Assembly: GCA_029946125.1 (NCBI GenBank)
Contig: JAQSDX010000020.1
Location: forward strand, 1-57,380
Direction: 5' to 3'
DNA length: 57,380 bases
Source of the DNA: Candidatus Methylobacter titanis
GTDB lineage: Bacteria > Pseudomonadota > Gammaproteobacteria > Methylococcales > Methylomonadaceae
A program made the position numbers and the translations under genes. Positions within the stretch are counted from its first letter, which is position 1; every line of letters begins with the position of its first letter. The notes beneath the pieces were generated by a model. It did no database searches. It was not told the DNA's origin and saw only the letters and a program-made list of their open reading frames with translations. Positions 1 through 7,892 of the stretch are shown here, one piece after another.

Positions 1-408
1 CAGTGGGCAAGGTAACGCCAGTGGAAACCAAGGTGAACCTCAGGGCAACAATGGTCATGGTAATAGCGACCAGTCTGCTTCAGGTAACTCAGGGTCTAAC
101 AATAATGCCGAAAATAGTGAGAATTCTGGACAAGGCAACAGTGGGCAAGGTAACGCCAGTGAAACCCAAGGTGAACCTCAGGGCAACAATGGTCATGGTA
201 ATGGCGACCAGTCTGCTCCAGGTAACTCAGGGTCTAACAATAATGCCGAAAATAGTGAGAATTCTGGACAAGGCAACAGTGGGCAAGGTAACGCCAGTGG
301 AAACCAAGGTGAACCTCAGGGCAACAATGGTAATGGTGACCAGTCTGCTCCAGGTAACTCAAGCTCTAACAATAATGCCGAAAATAGTGATAATTCTGGA
401 CAAGGCAA
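1..408 (+). repeat. Tandem 138-bp coding repeats (units 138, 138 and 132 bp)
   Basis: Nearly identical units begin at 1, 139 and 277, each starting CAGTGGGCAAGG. The third is six bases shorter because one Gly-His pair is missing. A degenerate fourth start occurs at 409. All unit lengths are multiples of three, so the array stays in frame and encodes low-complexity SGQGNASGNQGEPQGNNG-type repeats. Very high identity between units implies recent expansion or gene conversion; the array continues beyond the left edge. Confidence 0.9.
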
Positions 409-787
409 CAGTGGAGATAGTCAAGACAATACCTTGACCGATATCGGAGACGATGACGACATTGATGGCAATGACACCCTCTATAGCTTGGATGGAGATG
501 ATTCACTCTCTGGCGATGCCGGTAATGACCTGTTCGTATTCGGTGACATTTCTGGTGACACTTATGCGAATGGCGGGGGCACGGGCAATTGGACGGATGT
601 CATTGAGATTGACATGGGCGTTGGCCCTGGTGTGTCTGGTGGGGACTGGACCTTGGAAACCGACGGGAAAATGGTCGATGGCAATGGTAACGATCATGGC
701 CAGATTGATACCGGTGGCGCATCAGGGACTATTACTACTGATAATAGCGAAATCAATTTCGACAATATCGATAAGATCGAATGGTAA
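1..787 (+). CDS. C-terminal part of a repeat-rich, RTX-like type I secreted protein (5' truncated by window edge)
   Basis: Reading frame 2 is open from the window edge to TAA at 785-787; the true start lies upstream. The first ~136 residues are tandem 46-residue units rich in Gly, Asn, Ser and Gln, with no hydrophobic segments. They are followed by an acidic Asp/Gly stretch (GDDDDIDGNDTLYSLDGDDS, then LSGDAGNDLFVFG) that resembles the last RTX calcium-binding turns, and a terminus ending INFDNIDKIEW. That ending is typical of C-terminal secretion signals of type I (ABC exporter) substrates, so the protein is probably exported and Ca-binding at its C-terminus. The stop overlaps the start of the next gene (781), suggesting co-translation with the Mur-ligase-like gene. 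The type I target assignment is by family resemblance; the role of the complete protein is unknown. Confidence 0.7.
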   Translation, partial: SGQGNASGNQGEPQGNNGHGNSDQSASGNSGSNNNAENSENSGQGNSGQGNASETQGEPQGNNGHGNGDQSAPGNSGSNNNAENSENSGQGNSGQGNASGNQGEPQGNNGNGDQSAPGNSSSNNNAENSDNSGQGNSGDSQDNTLTDIGDDDDIDGNDTLYSLDGDDSLSGDAGNDLFVFGDISGDTYANGGGTGNWTDVIEIDMGVGPGVSGGDWTLETDGKMVDGNGNDHGQIDTGGASGTITTDNSEINFDNIDKIEW

Positions 788-2310
788 TAATAGATGACCC
801 TATAATCCTGTCTTCGGATGAGCTTGCCGCAGTGACTGGCGGCGTGTGGACAAATCCGCGTTTAGTGCCGGTTATCTTGCGGGTAGCCATGAATCCGTTG
901 ACGGCGTGCCCCGGTGATTTGTTGATTACCACCAACCGGGAGCAATGGAAATTGAAACGCTTGGAAACGGAAACGCCCGATGCCTTGAATACCCTGTTGC
1001 AAAAGGGAGGCGTTGCAGCCGTGGTGCGGCGAACCTCGTCTTTGGATTGTTCGGTAAATCTTTTGCGCGTGGATGATACTTATCAGGCGCTGCTTGCCAT
1101 TGTCGCTGCGGTGCGAGACAAGGCGTCTGCCCGGCGCGTGCTGGTGACGGGTACCGATGGCAAGACCGGTTTTAAAATGCAATTGCATCATTTGGCATCG
1201 GGGCAGGTTTCGGTCAATGCCCGCCTTGATAGCAATAATATGGATCGGGGAATTTGTACGACGCTGGCCAATACCAAGCGCCACCATGCGCTTTCTATCG
1301 TCGAAGTAGCGGTGTCGCGCAAACGTTTGGGCATAAGCCGCTCGCAATGGGTTAGGCCGGATTTATGTGTGATCACCGAGATTGGTTATGAGCATTTGGC
1401 TACTCATGGCAGTATGGATAAGCTTATCGCGGCCAAGGCGTCGGTCGTTTCCGGTTTGGTCGACGGAGGTTGTTGTCTGATCAAGTCCGATCCCCGTTAT
1501 TTCGAACAGTTGCGTCAGGCGATTCTTTCTTATCGAAATGTGCCGATTCTGAGTTTTGGCGAAGGCGTGAAGGATCTTGGGCGGCTCGTCGGCGCTGAAT
1601 TCGACGCAGCGCGTTATGGCTGGCAGGTGCAGGCGGAGATAGACGGCAGGTCGTTGGATTATTTTTTACCATTGGTCGAACGGCACGCACCCTTGAGCAG
1701 TGTCGGGGCGCTGACGGCGCTCCACTTGGCCGGTTTGGATGCGGTGCAGGCGGCCGAGCGTTTTGCCGACTTTAAGCCTTATGCAACGTCCGGTCGGATT
1801 TACCCATTGCCTGCTAGAGATGGCGTTTACATAGTTTACGACCAAAGCCGCCATATCTCCTTGTTTGGCCTGGACGATTTTTTTTATACCGCCGCACGGC
1901 TTGCACCCAAACCGGGAGGACGCAAGCTGCTGGTGTTGGGGCATGTCTACGACGAGCGGGAATACGGTCCGTTGGTGCGGGAACTTTTACCTCCCACACG
2001 TTTGCGGAGTTTGATTGAAGCGAGCGGTATCGACATGCTCTATACGGTGGGGGAGCGCGAGGAGTTCGAGGCGTTTCTGGCGGGGACAAACATTCCTTGG
2101 CAGCATTTTTCCCATCCGCAAGCGTTGATAGAGCCGCTGCACAATGGCCTGTGTGCCAACGATTTGTTGTTGGTGAAAGGCGATCAGAACGAAAAGATGT
2201 TTGTGCTTACCGAGGGACTGCGCGAACGAGCAAAACAGTCACCCAATAAAACGATTACCGTAAGAGACAGAGACAATGGCGGAAAAACAAGAAGAGGAGA
2301 TGGAATTTGA
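781..2310 (+). CDS. MurF-like Mur ligase family protein with an N-terminal double-glycine leader-like segment
   Basis: The protein has 509 residues. Visible Mur-ligase features are a P-loop GTDGKT (about 121-126), the ITEIGYEHLATHGSMDKLIAAK stretch of the central ATPase domain (in MurF, INIGxAHLExFGS), an SVGALTALHLAG stretch, and a C-terminal domain with KLLVLGHVYDEREYG and DLLLVKGDQNEKM (MurF: VLGDMxELG and LVKGS). Such enzymes form amide bonds through an acyl-phosphate. The usual MurF motif DDSYNANP is replaced by YDQSRHIS, so this is probably not the cell-wall enzyme. The first 21 residues, MVIIDDPIILSSDELAAVTGG, match the consensus of double-glycine bacteriocin leaders; the ligase domain proper starts near residue 37 (alternative ATG at 889). 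Start 781 overlaps the preceding stop; the 3' end overlaps the next gene by 35 bp. Substrate unknown. Confidence 0.75.
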   Translation: MVIIDDPIILSSDELAAVTGGVWTNPRLVPVILRVAMNPLTACPGDLLITTNREQWKLKRLETETPDALNTLLQKGGVAAVVRRTSSLDCSVNLLRVDDTYQALLAIVAAVRDKASARRVLVTGTDGKTGFKMQLHHLASGQVSVNARLDSNNMDRGICTTLANTKRHHALSIVEVAVSRKRLGISRSQWVRPDLCVITEIGYEHLATHGSMDKLIAAKASVVSGLVDGGCCLIKSDPRYFEQLRQAILSYRNVPILSFGEGVKDLGRLVGAEFDAARYGWQVQAEIDGRSLDYFLPLVERHAPLSSVGALTALHLAGLDAVQAAERFADFKPYATSGRIYPLPARDGVYIVYDQSRHISLFGLDDFFYTAARLAPKPGGRKLLVLGHVYDEREYGPLVRELLPPTRLRSLIEASGIDMLYTVGEREEFEAFLAGTNIPWQHFSHPQALIEPLHNGLCANDLLLVKGDQNEKMFVLTEGLRERAKQSPNKTITVRDRDNGGKTRRGDGI

Positions 2311-4135
2311 ATGTCGGCACTATGCCTGCCCGGAAAAGAAAATGCCTGGTTTTTTGCCGGGACCTGCCGACATCGCTTTACTGCATTATTTGGAAGCCGC
2401 TATTCGTAGTGGGGATAACAGCGCCGCAGATAGCAATGCGCTGGACGCTTTATTCGGCCAGAGCGGGTTTCCCCAGTGCTATGAACGTCTGATCCTGGTG
2501 TTGTACGCCCCCGGCCATAAGCGCATTCTCGTTAGCCGGGCAGGGAAGGGCGACCAGGTGAAATTTTCCAGTGTCGTGCAACGGTTACTTGTCCATTCCC
2601 GTTGCGGCCTTATGGCGTCACAGCCTTTTCGGCTGCAACTGGACTTCGTGTTGGAACCGTCATTGCCGGTGGATTATTACTCAGTGGGAATGGAGCATAC
2701 CGGCGAGCGTCATTTCGAGATAGGACTTGACGGCTTGATGGCGCGTGGAGCGGATAATAAGTTCCATATTTTTTTGCCCGGCGATGGTTATGTGCGCTCT
2801 GTTATGAGCATGAGCCAGTTGCGTGCTTATATGAGTCGTGTTTATGGCGAAGAATATTTGCGACAGGCGGAGTTTAAACGATTCCGATCAGAAAGCTTTT
2901 TGTCAGCAAAAGATGCCTGGTTACGTTTATACCGTGGTTATCCTGTGGTGGGAGCGATCAGCAAAGATAAAATTCAGAATGCGCTTGAGTTGGCGATTAC
3001 GCATATCCAAACCACCCAAGAGGCCAACGGTAAGTTTCTCTATTACTACGACGCCGCAGCAGATTCCCGCCGGGATCACGAACACCCTGGTCGAGACCCG
3101 ATTAAAAATCCTTTTTACAATATTTTGCGACATGGCGGCGGCGGATTGACTTGCCTGTACTATGAGAAAAATGCTGGCCGGGGGCAGACATTTGAAAATG
3201 TGCGCCGCGCCATAGATTACCTGATTACTCAAACCCGGGTGCAGGATTACGCCGGACGGGAAGGCGCTTATATCTACAGCGAGAAAAAGGCTAAGCTGGG
3301 CGGATCCGGTATTGCGCTTTATTTATTGGCGGAGTACCAGTTAGTGACCGGCGATGGTCGATACCGGGAATGGGCGGATAAAATTGCGTGGCATTTGCTC
3401 AACCAAATTACCGCCAGTGGCGAATTTATTTACTACAATATCTATCTTGATAAGCCGGTAACAGAAGAGGAAAACCAAAAGTTTTTTTCTTTTTATTACC
3501 CCGGCGAAGCCGTGTGCGGTTTAGCGAAATACTTGCATTTGGTTGATGAGGAAAGTCGTGGGTTTATATTCGAAAAACTACATAAAGCACTGGAATTTCT
3601 TCTGGTCGTTCGACCTGCAACACGCGCTAGTGAATACAGCGTGGTACCGTCCGATGCCTGGTTAATGATGGGGATTATGGAATTGTGGGACTTTGCGGAC
3701 ATGCGCGATTCCAAGTATGCGGATTTTGTTTTTACCGATGCGCAAAAGATGATCGATAACTTATACAAAGTCACGGATGCACCTTACCCCGATTATGCTG
3801 GGGCGTTTTATTATAAATACGGCGATTATCCCTACGCTGACGGTGCGCGCTGCGAAGGATTGCTGGGCGCTTACGAGTTGGCGATTAAAATGGGTGAACA
3901 GGAAAAAGCCCGGAAAATTTGGCGTGCGCTGCGCCTTGCTGCTTGGGCGGTGATGCACCTGGTGAATACTGAGGATGCCATTTATTTTGCCAAAAATCCC
4001 GCCATTGCTTTGGGCGGAATACGTTTTAAGTACACGCGGCATTGGTTTCGCATTGATACTATCCAACACGTCGCTTCATTTTTCGCCAAAATGCTGCCTT
4101 ATTGGGATAGTGCCGAGTCTGCCGACGAACCATGA
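2276..4135 (+). CDS. Large helical (alpha/alpha toroid-like) protein of unknown function
   Basis: The protein has 619 residues, no signal peptide and no membrane segment. Residues ~1-200 form a mixed domain containing GLDGLMARG and FHIFLPGDGYVRSVMSMSQL, which faintly recalls AMMECR1. From ~230 to the end there are repeated helical hairpins with motifs RHGGGGLTCLYYE, GSGIALYLLAEY, YPGEAVCGLAKYL, ARCEGLLGAYELA and RIDTIQHVASFF. This spacing is typical of alpha/alpha-barrel folds such as LanC, AGE epimerase or GH88-type enzymes, but I cannot assign a family. A LanC zinc site (Cys, Cys-His) is not evident. ATG at 2276 overlaps the ligase gene by 35 bp; an in-frame ATG at 2300 follows AAGAGGAG too closely to be preferred. 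The stop overlaps the kinase start as ATGA, implying translational coupling. Inferred role: modifying or binding the same substrate as the ligase. Confidence 0.6.
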   Translation: MAEKQEEEMEFECRHYACPEKKMPGFLPGPADIALLHYLEAAIRSGDNSAADSNALDALFGQSGFPQCYERLILVLYAPGHKRILVSRAGKGDQVKFSSVVQRLLVHSRCGLMASQPFRLQLDFVLEPSLPVDYYSVGMEHTGERHFEIGLDGLMARGADNKFHIFLPGDGYVRSVMSMSQLRAYMSRVYGEEYLRQAEFKRFRSESFLSAKDAWLRLYRGYPVVGAISKDKIQNALELAITHIQTTQEANGKFLYYYDAAADSRRDHEHPGRDPIKNPFYNILRHGGGGLTCLYYEKNAGRGQTFENVRRAIDYLITQTRVQDYAGREGAYIYSEKKAKLGGSGIALYLLAEYQLVTGDGRYREWADKIAWHLLNQITASGEFIYYNIYLDKPVTEEENQKFFSFYYPGEAVCGLAKYLHLVDEESRGFIFEKLHKALEFLLVVRPATRASEYSVVPSDAWLMMGIMELWDFADMRDSKYADFVFTDAQKMIDNLYKVTDAPYPDYAGAFYYKYGDYPYADGARCEGLLGAYELAIKMGEQEKARKIWRALRLAAWAVMHLVNTEDAIYFAKNPAIALGGIRFKYTRHWFRIDTIQHVASFFAKMLPYWDSAESADEP

Positions 4136-5412
4136 TACCGTCACTTCAGCACTGGATTTACTCAGACGCAGGACGTTTAGGCGACGGCGGTTATGCCCAG
4201 GTTTATCGCTGCCGTAACGCCGCTGTTTCTGCAGATGAATGCGCCATCAAAGTATTAGATGATCCCGCTTATGTTAATACCTTCGAGCGGGAGGTCCGGG
4301 CGCTAAAAATATTGAAAGACTGCCCCGCTATTCCGAAGTTGATCGATTATGGGCGCAACGCTGAGAAAAAGTTGTGCATTATCACCGATCTGGTGCCAGG
4401 GGTGCGGTTGGATAAACATATACGCCGCAACGGGCCGCTTTCTTATGATTCAACGTTGGCGCTGATTGAGCAGTCCCTGATCGTGCTGGCATACTCCCAT
4501 AGCAAGGGCTTGTTGCACAAGGACATTAAGGCTTCCAATGTACTTATGGACGAAGACCGCTTTACCCTAATGGATTGGGGAGTTGGCGAACTGGTAGGTA
4601 ACGGCAGATCTGAAACTATACGCGCTAACCAAGACTTTGTTGCGCCAGAGTGTTATCACGGCGAACATGGTTTTGCCGTCGATTTTTATTCGTTAGGTTG
4701 GCTGGCGGTATATGCGCTCACCGACAGATTGCCTTATGATTTTCTTGCGATTCGCGAGCAGGATTATCGGCTGGTTGCTCATTGTTTGCAGCGCCCCGTT
4801 TTGCCGGCGGATATACCCGCACCGCTACGCAGCTTGATTTATAGCTGGATCGGTAAAAAAGCCGCAGAACGTCTGGTGGGTTATAGTCTGCCAGCTTTGC
4901 TGGCAGCCGCTCAGGGGTATGAGCCTGACTTTTCCGCGTACATGAACTTGCGGCAAATACAACGGGAATTCAGTTATATTCATTTGGCGGCCAGACACGG
5001 TATTCCTTATGCTCAATACCAATTTGCCTTACGCTTACTCAAACAAGGGTTTACTGATGAGGCTGTTTTTTGGTTGCAAAAAGCCAGAGATGCCGGTTTT
5101 GTGTTAGCCACAGATAGGCTTTCCAGGATATTCGTCAAAAGAGGCGGGAAGGATAGAATTCGTGTCGAGGCGCTGATGCAAGAGGCTGCCTATGGCGGCA
5201 ATGTCAGTGCCCAACTCAGGCTGGGAATGTCTTTTCTGCACGCCTTGGAACGCGACGTTGAGCAGGCCGGTACTTGGCTGCGCTTGGCTGCGGATAACGG
5301 TCTTGCCCGTGCTCAATATGAGTTGGGTAGGCTACTGCAAAATGAACTGGGCAAACCCGATGAAGCATTAATCTATTTGGCTATGGCCGCCGAACGCGGG
5401 TATCCAAAATGA
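4132..5412 (+). CDS. Ser/Thr protein kinase with C-terminal Sel1-like repeats
   Basis: The protein has 426 residues. The kinase domain spans ~10-260: glycine loop GDGGYAQVY (17-25), catalytic Lys in CAIK (40), catalytic loop LLHKDIKASN (HKD 129-131, Asn136), DWG at 148-150 in place of DFG, and APE at 171-173. All key residues are present, so it is probably active. Lys in the HKD position instead of Arg and Trp in DWG are tolerated variants. From ~285 to the end there are Sel1/TPR-like repeats (AARHGIPYAQYQFALRLLKQ, AAYGGNVSAQLRLGMSF, AADNGLARAQYELGRLL), a protein-binding solenoid. No membrane segment, so cytoplasmic. Both ends overlap neighbours by 4 bp (ATGA), so it is made with them. Kinase-Sel1 fusions are common, but targets here are unknown. 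Confidence 0.85.
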   Translation: MIPSLQHWIYSDAGRLGDGGYAQVYRCRNAAVSADECAIKVLDDPAYVNTFEREVRALKILKDCPAIPKLIDYGRNAEKKLCIITDLVPGVRLDKHIRRNGPLSYDSTLALIEQSLIVLAYSHSKGLLHKDIKASNVLMDEDRFTLMDWGVGELVGNGRSETIRANQDFVAPECYHGEHGFAVDFYSLGWLAVYALTDRLPYDFLAIREQDYRLVAHCLQRPVLPADIPAPLRSLIYSWIGKKAAERLVGYSLPALLAAAQGYEPDFSAYMNLRQIQREFSYIHLAARHGIPYAQYQFALRLLKQGFTDEAVFWLQKARDAGFVLATDRLSRIFVKRGGKDRIRVEALMQEAAYGGNVSAQLRLGMSFLHALERDVEQAGTWLRLAADNGLARAQYELGRLLQNELGKPDEALIYLAMAAERGYPK

Positions 5413-6380
5413 AGTGTTTAAGCCAACGCCGTGGCCTTGCGTTGCTTGCTTTCACCCTGGCGTCTTTTTATGCGGCTGCGGATTGGAAAGCACCTCGTGA
5501 GGCGCTGGATCAGCGTTTGGTAGAGGGTGAATTCCGTATTCATTACACTTTGACCGGGGAAAACGCGTTTCCTTTTGATGTTTCACCGCCGCAACGTACG
5601 CAGCAAGCGGCGATCCGATTAAATAGCCTAACTGCCCAGATCGACCAAGCTAACCGTTTTTATAGCGAACAACTGGGTTTGACGCCACCTTTGGCTAGTG
5701 CGCGTTATCGGGATGTGCGCTCAATTGATGTCCACATCATCGAACTCGAAGGCAAAAACGGTTCTACGGGTGATGCTGCCATCGTTTACCGCTATCGGCA
5801 TTTTGACGGAAGTTCGCCCGCGCTGACCATTGCCTTGTCCAACCAGTGGCGCCCGCCCAATTTAACGCCCAATCACGAAGTTTTTCACGCCTACCAGTAT
5901 GCTTATACGTTTTTCAAGAACCCCTGGTATTTGGAAGGCATGGCGCGCAGTGTGGAGAAGGCGTTTAAGGGTGGGGAAGTGCAGACCGAAGCTTTGCCTC
6001 GCGATTATGGACAGCTAGAGCAGGTTTTGACGCGCTCTTACGGTGCGGATTCATTCTGGAACCGACTGATGTATCTATGTGATAGTGCTTGTAGCGGCAG
6101 TACGTCGGCCAAGGCTTGGAAGCCTGATGCTTATACGCCCCGCAGCCAGTTTTGCGGTGGTGGACTGGTGCGTAGTATCTTGGAGCAATATCAGATGATC
6201 GACAAAGAAGCGGCGCAGGCACGCGGTATAGCTCCCAATGACTGGACAGAGAAGGAGCAACGTTCCGAGCAAAACAACCCTTTTTTGCTGCGTGGTTTGC
6301 GCCGTGCTATCGAAAGTCAATGTCCGGTGCGCAGTCATCCCGAGCTTGAAATTTTTCATGGCTTATTGGAAGAATACTAA
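5409..6380 (+). CDS. Secreted gluzincin-like zinc metallopeptidase
   Basis: The protein has 323 residues. An N-terminal signal peptide (charged MKCLSQRRG, hydrophobic ALLAFTLASFYAAA) points to export. NHEVFHAYQY supplies the HExxH zinc motif at 156-160, and WYLEGMARSVE supplies a downstream glutamate near 176, an arrangement of gluzincin-type peptidases. Cysteines at CDSACSG and later positions may pair in the periplasm. The start overlaps the kinase stop as ATGA. I do not recognise a named family; peptidase activity is inferred from the motif. Its position in the cluster suggests processing of the secreted repeat protein or another cluster product. Confidence 0.65.
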   Translation: MKCLSQRRGLALLAFTLASFYAAADWKAPREALDQRLVEGEFRIHYTLTGENAFPFDVSPPQRTQQAAIRLNSLTAQIDQANRFYSEQLGLTPPLASARYRDVRSIDVHIIELEGKNGSTGDAAIVYRYRHFDGSSPALTIALSNQWRPPNLTPNHEVFHAYQYAYTFFKNPWYLEGMARSVEKAFKGGEVQTEALPRDYGQLEQVLTRSYGADSFWNRLMYLCDSACSGSTSAKAWKPDAYTPRSQFCGGGLVRSILEQYQMIDKEAAQARGIAPNDWTEKEQRSEQNNPFLLRGLRRAIESQCPVRSHPELEIFHGLLEEY

Positions 6381-6462
6381 GCGTCATGCAGGGGCAGTGA
6401 TTATTACCCAAGCTATCGCAGACGCCAGTTTCGATACATGTTTATATTTTTGCGCCAAAATT

Positions 6463-7647
6463 ATGGAATTAAGAAGATCCGCCGGATTGCTGCCGCATAC
6501 TTTCGCCGTCCTGGCGCTGATCCTGGCTTTTGCGTCCAGGGCAGTCGCTGAGGACGTAACCATCGGCATTCGCTTTGTCGTCAGCGACGACCTCGGGCAA
6601 AGCGCTACGCCGCACCAAGCTACCCAGGCAAAACTGGAAAGCTATGTGGCGGAACTGAACGACTACTATCGCAACAGCGAAGTTGGGTTGCGAGTTGAGA
6701 TTGTGGATGTCGAATTTTCCCGGATTGAGGCAGTCGATGTTATGCGGATTTTGGACGACATGGCGCATGAGCGGAACGGATTTGACGCTATGTTCAAAAA
6801 AGCCGATGAATTCGGCGCAGATTATACTGTTGCAATGCCCAGCAAGCTGATAATGCAAGGCAAACCGGGTTGTGGACGTGCTTATGCGGTGAATCAGTCA
6901 GTAGCGGCGATATCATCGACGCGCAAGGCCTTCGCGGTTGTCAACTTTGTTTGCGGCGCACATACCTTAGCCCACGAGTTAGGGCACCTGATGGGACTGA
7001 ACCATGGCACGCTGGTCGATTTTTGTCATCCTAAAATGGGACATACTTCGGCCATCACTCCTTACGCCAATGGTTACGCCGAGGGTAACTGCGATGGTAG
7101 GCCGCAGCCAGGGGAATTTGGCGACATCATGGTGGGTGGGCATATGCGCGAAATTATCGGTAATGACAAAGGCAGCCTGCCCATTTTTTCCAACCCGCGC
7201 ATACACGATGAGCGTTGCGGAATAAACAGAACTTGCGGTGATGTTGCCATTGGCGATGCTGCTCGTACCCTGAACGAAAATGCGCCTTATTATGCGGCCC
7301 ATGAAGAGCCGGATGTCCACACCCTGGACTATGACAGCGCGGAACTGCTTGCCTGTATCAGCAAGAATTATCAGGACAAGGAGATTACGGAACTGGAAGA
7401 GCTTGTATGCCCCAATGCCGATATCAGTAATGTAGCTGACCTTGAGAAGCTGAGAGCATTGCGGCATATTGACCTATCTGGCAACCAGCTTGAGGATGTC
7501 GGTCTGCTCGGGCAACTGCCGCCTGAGCGCATTGAGAGAATAGATTTGAGGGGAAATGATAGGCTTTCATGTCCATCTCTTGATGACCTTATAAGAAGGT
7601 TCCCAGGCAAGGTGTTGAGTCCCATAAGATGCTCGGCTAGTCAATAA
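6463..7647 (+). CDS. Secreted metzincin-like zinc metalloprotease with leucine-rich repeats
   Basis: I chose ATG 6463 because it gives a clear signal peptide (MELRRSAG, then a hydrophobic LALILAFASRAVA core, then AEDV); an upstream in-frame ATG at 6238 would overlap the preceding gene by over 140 bp. The product has 394 residues. HELGHLMGLNH (171-181) is the HExxHxxGxxH metzincin zinc site; GDIMVGGHM may be the Met-turn, and CGDVAIGDAARTLNENAPYYA is typical of secreted reprolysin-like proteases. Residues ~300-390 contain leucine-rich repeats (LRALRHIDLSGNQLEDVG, then IERIDLRGNDRLSC), a binding module. It lies 82 bp after the preceding protease and is likely the last gene of the cluster. Substrate unknown; partial sequence kinship to M12/M72-type peptidases is by motif only. 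Confidence 0.75.
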   Translation: MELRRSAGLLPHTFAVLALILAFASRAVAEDVTIGIRFVVSDDLGQSATPHQATQAKLESYVAELNDYYRNSEVGLRVEIVDVEFSRIEAVDVMRILDDMAHERNGFDAMFKKADEFGADYTVAMPSKLIMQGKPGCGRAYAVNQSVAAISSTRKAFAVVNFVCGAHTLAHELGHLMGLNHGTLVDFCHPKMGHTSAITPYANGYAEGNCDGRPQPGEFGDIMVGGHMREIIGNDKGSLPIFSNPRIHDERCGINRTCGDVAIGDAARTLNENAPYYAAHEEPDVHTLDYDSAELLACISKNYQDKEITELEELVCPNADISNVADLEKLRALRHIDLSGNQLEDVGLLGQLPPERIERIDLRGNDRLSCPSLDDLIRRFPGKVLSPIRCSASQ

Positions 7648-7892
7648 ACGGGCATTAGATTGAGGGGCTTTTCCGATGTGAAAATATTACCGAGTGGTGG
7701 TTCAAATGACAATTTATAGAGGTTCTCTTCAATATCTTAAAGCGTTTGCCCGGTGGTTAAATGATGCAAATCGCTGTGCTTTTGTTATGATGCAAAAAGT
7801 CCATGGAGACGTCGCCTAATGCGCCTACTGTTGGTACGGTCCGACGTCGCTACCTTGCACGGCATTACTCAATATGATTTGAAGGAGTTGTT
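7648..7892. other. Intergenic region before icd with a shared repeat fragment
   Basis: No convincing ORF. GCGCCTACTGTTGGTA near 7820-7836 closely matches GCGCCTATTGTTGGTA near 44247, both preceded by a GTCCATG motif, so this is probably a remnant of a dispersed repeat. GACGTCGC occurs twice nearby. The icd ribosome binding site AAGGAG lies just before 7893. Confidence 0.4.

Noticed and set aside
3-437. Open frame of 144 residues over the tandem repeats in another frame
   Set aside because: It is open only because the repeats are; the frame continuing into the RTX-like C-terminus is the coding one.
2276-2900. AMMECR1-like N-terminal domain on the 619-residue protein
   Set aside because: Only scattered residues fit; not enough to name the domain.
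2930-4100. LanC-type lanthionine cyclase
   Set aside because: Hairpin pattern is similar, but the zinc-binding Cys/Cys-His motifs are not visible.
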